From positions 1 to 5,401 of the forward strand of contig CAAGGY010000077.1 in the NCBI GenBank assembly GCA_900769525.1: a stretch of DNA of 5,401 bases, given 5' to 3'. The position numbers were made by a program, and so were the translations under genes. Below the pieces are notes generated by a model. That model made no database searches. It was not told the origin of the DNA and worked only from the letters and a program-made list of their open reading frames with translations. Each line of letters begins with the position of its first letter. Position 1 is the first letter of the stretch. The DNA comes from an uncultured Alistipes sp. Its GTDB lineage: Bacteria > Bacteroidota > Bacteroidia > Bacteroidales > Rikenellaceae. Positions 1-5,401 of the stretch are shown here, in pieces.

Positions 1-9
1 AAAAAATCG

Positions 10-17
10 TATCTTTG
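10..17 (+). promoter_or_regulatory. Bacteroidetes-type -7 element (TATCTTTG)
   Basis: TATCTTTG is an exact match to the Bacteroidetes primary sigma -7 consensus TAnnTTTG and is followed by CAC. The matching -33 TTTG box would lie left of position 1, outside the window, so only half of the promoter can be judged. If real, transcription would start within about ten bases after position 17 and run right. No protein gene follows on the plus strand before the terminator at 166-201. It therefore either drives a short RNA or is a chance match. Confidence 0.4.
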
Positions 18-143
18 CACTTAGAAAAGAGTTATTTGAAAAGCATGAGGAATATAGTGTAACAAAACAAGTTAGCAATTTCTTATCCATTGCCCATTCT
101 CATGCAAGTTCTTCTTAATAGTTTGATACTCAAAGATTCTTAA

Positions 144-183
144 TCAAACTTCACCAAATATACAAAAAAATCGTCAAACTTCA
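144..183. repeat. 10-bp direct repeat TCAAACTTCA, two copies 30 bp apart
   Basis: TCAAACTTCA occurs at 144-153 and again at 174-183. The second copy covers the end of the terminator's left arm and part of its loop. Two copies only, in AT-rich intergenic sequence, so this may be chance or a trace of a small local duplication. No function is suggested. Confidence 0.35.
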
Positions 184-201
184 AAGTATTTGACGATTTT
201 T
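166..201 (-). terminator. Intrinsic terminator, probably bidirectional, closing the HAD/M23 operon
   Basis: AAAAATCGTCAAA (166-178) and TTTGACGATTTTT (189-201) are perfect inverted repeats: a 13-bp stem with a 10-nt loop. Read on the minus strand, the hairpin lies 33 nt past the HAD stop codon and is followed by a run of seven T (complement of 164-170), the classic factor-independent layout. Read on the plus strand it also ends in five T, so it could stop rightward transcription coming from the left edge. The stem has only three G-C pairs in its core, which is modest, but the perfect pairing and position make the call strong. Confidence 0.8.
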
Positions 202-234
202 AGCAATATATTCCAATGAAAATGCAACTTCTAA

Positions 235-795
235 TCACAACTTTATCACAGAGTAGGCCGCTCCACTGCGTCGTGCAGCCTCGACACCCACCTCCGAATC
301 CTCGAATATGATACTCTCGGCAGGAGTTACACCCTCACGTCGCATAGCCTCAAGAAAACAGTCGGGATATGGCTTTGGTCGCTGAACATCATCACCTGAG
401 ATTATACCATCAACGCCTTCCAAGAGACCAAGATAGTGCATCACATTGCGAATGTTGTCAATATGGCCCGTAGAGACTATCCACACCTTTGCGCCCATGC
501 GTCGCATCATTGCACACCAATCCCACAGCTCGACATTTAGCACCACGCTATCGAAATATTTGGGATAGAGTTCAACCTTACGACGACGTAGCCTGCGTAT
601 CTGCTCCTCATCACTAACACCCACCATCTGCATAAACTCAATACAGCGAACACCAAAGAAACGTTTAAGATACTCCTGCTCGGTAAGCTCGATACCTACC
701 TCCGAAAGAGTTTCGATATATGCTTGCGCATTTGCTCTGCGAGTGTCGACCAACGTGCCATCGAAGTCGAGCATAATCAACTTAATCTCTGCCAT
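235..795 (-). CDS. HAD-superfamily hydrolase, beta-phosphoglucomutase/Gph-like (subfamily IA)
   Basis: This 186-residue cytoplasmic enzyme should remove or transfer phosphate on a small metabolite through an aspartyl-phosphate intermediate with Mg2+; the substrate cannot be read from sequence. All four HAD motifs are present. Motif I is LDFDGTLVD, with nucleophile D10 and acid/base D12. Motif II is IVSTG, with S108/T109. Motif III is the lysine in RPKPYPD, K141. Motif IV is FEDSEVGVEAA, with E165/D166. The roughly 75 residues between motifs I and II, largely helical in appearance, fit a C1-type cap. The protein ends about 20 residues after motif IV, so it is somewhat short for the family (commonly about 210-230), but the core appears whole. 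The ATG at 795 is one base from the stop of the upstream M23 gene with no Shine-Dalgarno, suggesting translational coupling as last gene of the operon. A cell-wall sugar-phosphate role is possible only by position. Confidence 0.9.
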   Translation of the reverse strand: MAEIKLIMLDFDGTLVDTRRANAQAYIETLSEVGIELTEQEYLKRFFGVRCIEFMQMVGVSDEEQIRRLRRRKVELYPKYFDSVVLNVELWDWCAMMRRMGAKVWIVSTGHIDNIRNVMHYLGLLEGVDGIISGDDVQRPKPYPDCFLEAMRREGVTPAESIIFEDSEVGVEAARRSGAAYSVIKL

Positions 796-796
796 G

Positions 797-1750
797 TTAG
801 TCGAAAGATTGCATACTTGAGAGCGCTATTCGTATGATTCGCTGGTAGTCGTCAGCCGAAAGCTCCATGAAGAAGTAGTGAACTGGGTCTACACGAGTAC
901 CAAACAGGCTAACCTCATAATGGAGATGTGGCGCAAACGATAGACCACTATTTCCCGATAGAGCAATAATATCACCACGCTTAACCTTCTCACCCTCCGA
1001 AACACGAATATCGAGAAGGTGCGAATAGGTCGTTTTATAGCCATTGCCATGATCAATAGTGACAGCCTTTCCATTTGTCGAATTCTTCTCCGAGAGGTTG
1101 TCAACACGTCCATCGGCAGTGGCGAAAACAGCTGTACCTTCTGGCACCAGATAATCAACACCATGATGCTCAGTCATAGTACGATGGAACGGATTAATTA
1201 AAGGCTTTTTTCCCGAAGCAAGAAGCGTCAATCGACTATTATTAACAGGCTGAATAGATGGCACACACCTCAGCGTCATATAGTCACTGACAACAGCGTC
1301 GCCAAACTCCTCATAGGACTTCATAAGGCGACCAGTCTGCTGCTGAACGCTCTTTACTCGTGAACTCAGAATCTGCTGCAAATCGCCATTGCTAAGCTCC
1401 GAGAGCATAGCATTTAGCTCTTGACGATTATTCTCCTCCTTAGCATTAAGGTCGTAGGGGTCTGCCTGAAAGAGTTTGCGGAAGACATTTTTGTCACGCT
1501 CGACGACATTGTCGAGCACAGCACTTAGTTTCTGATAGCGAGCCTCAAGTTTATCGTACTCCTCACGAAGACCATCTGTTGAGTGGCGGAGCCTATACTC
1601 AGATGGCATATCAATCACAAGTGCAAACACGACATACCAGGCTATAATCATGGCAGCCCATGTCAACCCCTTGTAGATGATTGGCATGGCACGACGCATA
1701 AACTGTCGTCTGGCTACCTTAGCTCTATTTGACGAGATATCTATCTTCAT
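797..1750 (-). CDS. M23 (LytM-type) zinc endopeptidase, membrane-anchored, second copy
   Basis: The 317-residue protein is predicted to cut peptide cross-links of peptidoglycan in the periplasm. A basic N-terminus (KVARRQFMRR) precedes one hydrophobic segment at about 27-47, consistent with an inner-membrane anchor, N-terminus inside. A charged region at about 57-85 resembles a short coiled coil, and a linker runs to about 170. The C-terminal peptidase domain has HHGVD (H195, D199), YSHL (H244) and PHLHYE (H275, H277), which supply the zinc ligands and catalytic histidines, so the enzyme looks active. Unlike its upstream neighbour, it lacks the usual YGxRxHP stretch before the first zinc ligand; in its place is SGKKPLINPF. 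This could alter the substrate groove. The start lies 3 nt after the stop of the upstream M23 gene (TAA GCT ATG), so the two are probably translated together. The tail (SADDY) resembles the neighbour's SAESY, supporting tandem duplication. Confidence 0.93.
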   Translation of the reverse strand: MKIDISSNRAKVARRQFMRRAMPIIYKGLTWAAMIIAWYVVFALVIDMPSEYRLRHSTDGLREEYDKLEARYQKLSAVLDNVVERDKNVFRKLFQADPYDLNAKEENNRQELNAMLSELSNGDLQQILSSRVKSVQQQTGRLMKSYEEFGDAVVSDYMTLRCVPSIQPVNNSRLTLLASGKKPLINPFHRTMTEHHGVDYLVPEGTAVFATADGRVDNLSEKNSTNGKAVTIDHGNGYKTTYSHLLDIRVSEGEKVKRGDIIALSGNSGLSFAPHLHYEVSLFGTRVDPVHYFFMELSADDYQRIIRIALSSMQSFD

Positions 1751-1753
1751 AGC

Positions 1754-2692
1754 TTAATTAGACGACTTTTCAAGTTGCTCCATAATCTCCTTGTACGACT
1801 CGGCCGACATATCCTTATTAAAGAAGTGGATAGGGTTGACCGTACTCTCACGATAGCGCACCTCATAATGGAGGTGAGGACCAGACGAGACTCCTGTATT
1901 TCCGACCTCGCCAATCACCTGACCACGTGTAACCTTATCACCAGGCTTGACAAAGCGGGCTGAGAGGTGGGCATAACGTGTCTTATAACCAAAGCCGTGA
2001 TCAATCTCAATGAGTTCGCCGTAGCCATTACGCACCTGCGACTGGCTAACAGTACCATTTCCTGTAGCGTAGACCGAAGTACCTATTGGGGCAGTAAGAT
2101 CGACACCTTCATGCATACGCCAAATACCCAGAGTAGGGTGATTACGCATACCATAGAGACTGCTCACATTTTTGAGTTTTGTGCGGTCAATAGGCCATAT
2201 AGCTGGGATAATAGATGAGTACTCCTCCTTATTCTCGGCGAGTCGCTGCGTGGTGTCAAGGGCGAGCGACGAGTAGTAGATACTGCGCATAAGTCTATCC
2301 ATTCGCTTCCAGGCTGCAATTGTCACCTCGCCGTAGTACTCATCCTCAAGCATAGCTTCATACTTGCTATCGAGATAGTCGGAATATACAGCAGGAATAT
2401 TGAGCGTATCGACACCGAGCAGCGGACGATAGACATATTGGTCACGATGTTTTATATCTGCGAGTATTCGCTCTGCCGAAGCGACTTTACCCTGCAAAAT
2501 CTCAAAACGCTTCTCAAGTCGCTTATTATCACGGCGTATGCTCGATAGCTTTGGGGTGTCGAACGTTGCCGAAAAGAGCATATTGCTAAGGGCAGCGATA
2601 AGCATAGCAACGAAGAGCTTGAAGAGTTGTCTCCACCCTTTTGGCCAGCTCTGAGGTTCAAACTTAAATCTCATATTTTTGTTGCTACACAT
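1754..2692 (-). CDS. M23 (LytM-type) zinc endopeptidase, membrane-anchored, first gene of operon
   Basis: The 312-residue predicted peptidoglycan hydrolase has a hydrophobic anchor at about 23-41, then a charged helical, probably coiled-coil region at about 50-83 (KLSSIRRDNKRLEKRFEILQ) and a linker to about 165. The C-terminal M23 domain is canonical: YGMRNHP (180-186), HEGVD (H194, D198), YAHL (H242) and GPHLHYE (H273, H275). All zinc and catalytic residues are present. The architecture matches the anchored coiled-coil M23 proteins common in Bacteroidota, some of which join division or cell-shape machinery; which process this one serves cannot be read here. The start is uncertain: ATG at 2692 gives MCSNKNM..., while the in-frame ATG at 2674 gives MRFKFEPQ, which looks more like the usual N-terminus of these proteins. 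Neither has a Shine-Dalgarno. It leads the operon and is divergent from alaS. Confidence 0.93.
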   Translation of the reverse strand: MCSNKNMRFKFEPQSWPKGWRQLFKLFVAMLIAALSNMLFSATFDTPKLSSIRRDNKRLEKRFEILQGKVASAERILADIKHRDQYVYRPLLGVDTLNIPAVYSDYLDSKYEAMLEDEYYGEVTIAAWKRMDRLMRSIYYSSLALDTTQRLAENKEEYSSIIPAIWPIDRTKLKNVSSLYGMRNHPTLGIWRMHEGVDLTAPIGTSVYATGNGTVSQSQVRNGYGELIEIDHGFGYKTRYAHLSARFVKPGDKVTRGQVIGEVGNTGVSSGPHLHYEVRYRESTVNPIHFFNKDMSAESYKEIMEQLEKSSN

Positions 2693-2731
2693 TATTTAAA
2701 TAAAAATATTAAAAAAGTCGGTTTTCCGAAA

Positions 2732-2764
2732 CAAAGATAAGGAAAATTTGTTTAATTTTGCAAC
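2732..2764 (-). promoter_or_regulatory. Probable promoter of the M23-M23-HAD operon
   Basis: On the minus strand, TATCTTTG (complement of 2732-2739) is an exact match to the Bacteroidetes -7 consensus TAnnTTTG. A GTTG (complement of 2761-2764) lies 21 nt upstream and matches three of four bases of the -33 TTTG box, close to the usual spacing. Transcription would begin near 2725, leaving a leader of about 30 nt before the ATG at 2692, or about 50 nt before the one at 2674. The -33 half directly adjoins the -7 element of the alaS promoter. Confidence 0.5.
2753..2760 (+). promoter_or_regulatory. Probable alaS promoter -7 element (TAATTTTG)
   Basis: TAATTTTG matches the Bacteroidetes -7 consensus TAnnTTTG and lies 38 nt before the alaS ATG, giving a leader of roughly 30 nt of A/T-rich sequence (AAAAATAGATATAAATAATC). 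No good TTTG is found at the expected -33 position (about 2729-2733), where the sequence reads AAACA. A TTTT at 2722-2725 is somewhat too far. The call rests on the -7 half and on its location. Confidence 0.45.
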
Positions 2765-2798
2765 CGATTTAAAAATAGATATAAATAATCATACAAAT

Positions 2799-5401
2799 AT
2801 GGATTCAAATAAGGTTAGACAAGCATTCTTAGATTTCTTCGCATCGAAGAGTCACGAGATTGTTCCATCGGCTCCAATGGTCGTTAAGAACGATCCAACA
2901 TTGATGTTTACAAATGCGGGTATGAACCAGTTCAAGGATATCTTCTTGGGCAACTCACCTCGCAAATTCCCACGTGTAGCGGATACCCAGAAGTGTTTGC
3001 GTGTATCGGGTAAGCACAACGACTTGGAGGAGGTAGGTCACGACACCTACCACCACACTATGTTCGAGATGCTCGGCAACTGGTCGTATGGCGACTACTT
3101 CAAGAAGGAGGCTATTGAGTGGGCTTGGGAGCTCCTCACTGAGGTCTACAAACTCGACAAGAGCCGTATGTACGCTACAGTATTTGAGGGTAGCGAGGAG
3201 GATGGCGTAGCTTTCGACCAGGAGGCTTACGACTATTGGAAGCAGTTCTTGCCAGAGGATCACATCATCCGTGGTAACAAGAAGGATAATTTCTGGGAGA
3301 TGGGCGAGACAGGTCCTTGTGGTCCTTGTAGCGAGATTCACTTCGACTTGCGTGACGAGGAGGAGGTAGCCAAGATTCCTGGCCGCGATATGGTTAATAT
3401 GAGCCACCCCCAGGTTATCGAGATTTGGAACCTTGTATTTATGCAGTTCAACCGCAAGGCTAATGGTTCTCTCGAGCCACTTCCAGCAAAGAACGTAGAT
3501 ACTGGTATGGGCTTCGAGCGTCTCTGCATGATTTTGCAGGGCAAGAAGTCAAACTACGATACTGACGTATTCCAGCCAACAATTGCACGCATCGCTGCGC
3601 TCTCTGGCAAGGAGTATGGCAAGGATGAGAAGTGCGACGTGGCTATGCGTGTTATCGCCGACCACTTGCGTGCTATCTCGTTCTCTATTGCCGATGGTCA
3701 GCTTCCTGCAAATGCTAAGGCAGGTTATGTTATCCGTCGTATCTTGCGCCGTGCTGTACGCTACGGCTACACATACCTCGGCTTCAACGAGCCATTCATC
3801 TGCAAACTTGTCGATGGTCTTGTTAAGCAGATGGGCCATCAGTTCCCAGAGCTGGTAGCTCAGCAGACACTCATCGAGCGCGTTATCGAGGAGGAGGAGG
3901 CATCATTCCTCCGTACCCTCGCAACAGGTATCAACCTGCTTGAGGGCGTTATCAAGAAGTCGGCTAATGGCAAGATTTCAGGCAAGGATGCCTTCGTATT
4001 GTACGACACTTATGGCTTCCCTATCGACCTTACCGAGCTTATCGCTAAGGAGCAGGGCGTGGAGGTTGATATCGAAGAGTTTGAGAAGGAGCTCCAGGTG
4101 CAGAAGGAGCGTTCACGCAACGCTGCACAGCAGGATATCGACGACTGGCAGGAGATTATGGCAATCTCTGAGAGTGAGTTTATTGGCTACGATAACCTCG
4201 AAGCAGATGTTCGCATTGCTCGCTACCGCCGTGTCAAGAGCAAGAATAACATAACATACCAGCTCGTATTTGACCACACTCCATTCTATGGTAACTCTGG
4301 TGGTCAGATTGGTGATACAGGTTATATCGAGAGCGCTAACGAGAAGATTGAGATTATCGCTACCGAGAAGGAGAATGGTCTTATTATTCACATCACCAAG
4401 CAGCTCCCTGAGAATCCAGAGGCTCAGTTCCGTGCTGTGGTAAATGCTGAGGCACGCCAGAAGGCTGCTAACAACCACACCGCAACCCACCTTGTTGACT
4501 ATGCATTGCGCACAGTCCTCGGCACACACGTCGAGCAGAAGGGTTCGATGGTAGGTCCTATGGGCTTGCGCTTCGACTTCTCGCACTTCCAGAAGGTAAC
4601 TCCAGAGGAGATTCGTGAGGTTGAGCGTCTCGTAAACAAGCTTATCCGTACCAACTATCCTTTGGTTGAGAACCGTGAGGCTACAATGGCTGAGGCTGAG
4701 GCAGCAGGTGCTATCATGCTCTTTGGCGAGAAGTATGGCGACAAGGTTCGTATCGTAAACTTCGGTCCTTCGACTGAGCTTTGTGGTGGTACCCACACCG
4801 CAGCAACGGGTACTATCGGTCTGTTCAAGATTATCTCTGAGAGCGCTATCTCTGCAGGTGTTCGCCGTATCGAGGCTATCACTGGCGAGACTGCCGAGAA
4901 TATGGTCTACGAGACACAGAACATCCTCTCGTCTATCGAGCAGATTGTCCACAACCCTAAGGTTGTTCAGGCCGTTGAGAAGATGGTTGAGAACAACGCT
5001 ACACTCGGTCGTGAGATTGAGGAGATGCGTAAGGAGAAGGTTGCACAGATGGCCGACGCACTCGCTAAGAACACTCCATTGCGTGGTGGCGTGACACTCA
5101 TCACTCATACATCTAAGCACCCAAACGAGGTGATGAAGGATTTGGCATTTGCTTTGCGTCAGCGTGTTGCTGAGCGCCTTGTGATGGTTATCGGTAACCT
5201 CGCTGATGGCAAGCCAACACTCAACATTATGCTCTCGGATGATATCGTAGCTTTGGGCGTTGATGCTGGTGCTACTGTACGTGAGGCTGCTAAGTTGATG
5301 AATGGTGGTGGCGGTGGCCAGAAGCACTACGCTACTGCTGGCGGTAAGAATCCTGATGGATTGCAGGCTGCTGTCGACAAGGCTGTCGAGATGATTATGG
5401 A
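2799..5401 (+). CDS. alaS: Alanine--tRNA ligase (AlaRS), 3' end cut by window edge
   Basis: This cytoplasmic class II synthetase attaches alanine to tRNA-Ala and hydrolyses mischarged Ser/Gly-tRNA-Ala. 867 codons are visible with no stop; the family is about 870-880 residues, so only a few codons are missing. The aminoacylation domain (about 1-240) shows MFTNAGMNQFKD, GHDTYHHTMFEMLGNWS, GETGPCGPCSEI (169-180) and the motif 3 region DTGMGFER (D234 to R241). A tRNA-recognition helical domain follows to about 455. The editing domain has FYGNSGGQIGD (496-506) and the zinc/catalytic set HTATH (H560, H564) and CGGTH (C662, H666). A helical linker (about 710-755) leads to the C-Ala domain, with its glycine-rich GGGGGQKHYATAGG (836-849). 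All domains are intact. The ATG at 2799 gives MDSNKVRQAFLDFF, a normal AlaRS N-terminus; there is no Shine-Dalgarno, only A/T-rich sequence. Codon use is strongly biased (nearly all Glu as GAG, Arg as CGT/CGC), as expected for a highly expressed gene. Confidence 0.98.
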   Translation, partial: MDSNKVRQAFLDFFASKSHEIVPSAPMVVKNDPTLMFTNAGMNQFKDIFLGNSPRKFPRVADTQKCLRVSGKHNDLEEVGHDTYHHTMFEMLGNWSYGDYFKKEAIEWAWELLTEVYKLDKSRMYATVFEGSEEDGVAFDQEAYDYWKQFLPEDHIIRGNKKDNFWEMGETGPCGPCSEIHFDLRDEEEVAKIPGRDMVNMSHPQVIEIWNLVFMQFNRKANGSLEPLPAKNVDTGMGFERLCMILQGKKSNYDTDVFQPTIARIAALSGKEYGKDEKCDVAMRVIADHLRAISFSIADGQLPANAKAGYVIRRILRRAVRYGYTYLGFNEPFICKLVDGLVKQMGHQFPELVAQQTLIERVIEEEEASFLRTLATGINLLEGVIKKSANGKISGKDAFVLYDTYGFPIDLTELIAKEQGVEVDIEEFEKELQVQKERSRNAAQQDIDDWQEIMAISESEFIGYDNLEADVRIARYRRVKSKNNITYQLVFDHTPFYGNSGGQIGDTGYIESANEKIEIIATEKENGLIIHITKQLPENPEAQFRAVVNAEARQKAANNHTATHLVDYALRTVLGTHVEQKGSMVGPMGLRFDFSHFQKVTPEEIREVERLVNKLIRTNYPLVENREATMAEAEAAGAIMLFGEKYGDKVRIVNFGPSTELCGGTHTAATGTIGLFKIISESAISAGVRRIEAITGETAENMVYETQNILSSIEQIVHNPKVVQAVEKMVENNATLGREIEEMRKEKVAQMADALAKNTPLRGGVTLITHTSKHPNEVMKDLAFALRQRVAERLVMVIGNLADGKPTLNIMLSDDIVALGVDAGATVREAAKLMNGGGGGQKHYATAGGKNPDGLQAAVDKAVEMIM

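Larger units (their letters stand above)
24..201 (+). ncRNA. Candidate small RNA between a -7 element and a terminator (speculative)
   Basis: This stretch has no credible reading frame: the ATG at 45 gives 5 codons and the ATG at 102 gives 13. It is bounded by a -7-like element on the left and a perfect stem-loop with a T tract on the right, implying a transcript of roughly 175 nt. Internal pairing is visible: GCATGAGGA (43-51) pairs with TTCTCATGC (97-105), with one G-U pair. This can be extended outward, with bulges, by GAAAA (38-42) against TTCTTC (109-114), TATT (33-36) against AATA (117-120), and GAGT (29-32) against ACTC (128-131). A smaller inner stem is GCAAT (75-79) with ATTGC (89-93). 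The length and single long bulged hairpin are loosely like 6S RNA, but I recognise no family-specific sequence and do not call it that. AT-rich DNA gives such pairings by chance fairly often, and the 5' end is a guess. Confidence 0.2.

Noticed and set aside
45..143. Tiny plus-strand frames after the left-edge promoter element (ATG at 45, 5 codons; ATG at 102, 13 codons)
   Set aside because: Both are too short, have no ribosome site, and the encoded peptides show nothing recognisable.
1..174. AAAAAATCGT at 1-10 repeated at 165-174, as a possible insertion or repeat boundary
   Set aside because: It is a 10-bp A-rich match only, with no terminal inverted repeats or transposase fragments between the copies. 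The first copy is cut by the window edge, so its context is unknown.
1019..2661. Short open frames on either strand overlapping the M23 genes (889-1164, 1019-1201, 1775-1963, 1967-2218, 2452-2661)
   Set aside because: All overlap well-supported M23 coding sequence in other frames and have no motifs of their own.
2717..2732. Small hairpin TCGG-TTTT-CCGA (2718-2729) which, on the minus strand, is followed by a run of six T: terminator- or attenuator-like in the M23 leader
   Set aside because: The stem is only 4 bp, and the predicted transcription start for the minus-strand operon falls inside it, so it would not form in that transcript. It is too weak to call a terminator.
4113..5327. 404-codon open frame on the minus strand, fully antisense to alaS
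   Set aside because: It lies opposite a complete, conserved AlaRS editing and C-Ala region. Its translation is low-complexity (rich in Leu, Thr, Ser, Val, Cys) with no recognisable motif, and the strong codon bias of alaS (GAG, few codons that read as stops in antisense) explains the lack of stops. Other antisense or shifted frames at 2955-3407, 3549-3839, 3583-3858, 3940-4254 and 4783-5094 are shadows for the same reason.

Overview
The window looks like ordinary chromosomal sequence from a Bacteroidota bacterium, probably Bacteroidales. Three things point that way. The promoter-like sites match the Bacteroidetes -7 consensus TAnnTTTG. The start codons have AT-rich upstream regions with no Shine-Dalgarno. 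The encoded proteins (paired membrane-anchored M23 peptidases beside a bacterial-type AlaRS) have a Bacteroidetes character. I assign no genus.

Layout, left to right. Positions 1-234 hold no protein gene. They contain a plus-strand -7-like element at the very edge (10-17), about 140 bases of AT-rich sequence with some hairpin potential, and a perfect 13-bp stem-loop terminator (166-201). Positions 235-2692 are a tight minus-strand operon of three genes. In transcription order these are an M23 peptidase (2692-1754), a second paralogous M23 peptidase (1750-797), and a small HAD-superfamily phosphatase (795-235). The gaps are 3 nt and 1 nt, so the genes are almost certainly co-transcribed and probably translationally coupled. 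The operon ends at the stem-loop. Positions 2693-2798 are a 106-bp divergent intergenic region with back-to-back promoter elements. From 2799 to the right edge runs alaS on the plus strand, complete except for its last few codons.

Function. The two M23 proteins each have one N-terminal membrane anchor, a charged probably coiled-coil stalk and a C-terminal LytM-type zinc endopeptidase domain with all catalytic residues. Together they probably trim or remodel peptidoglycan in the periplasm. The HAD enzyme is a cytoplasmic small-molecule phosphatase or phosphomutase of unknown substrate; its link to cell-wall work is only positional. alaS charges tRNA-Ala and is functionally separate, but it shares the divergent control region. 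I see no mobile element, CRISPR, tRNA/rRNA or defence system, and nothing that clearly forms a new system. The most open question is whether 24-201 encodes a small RNA.
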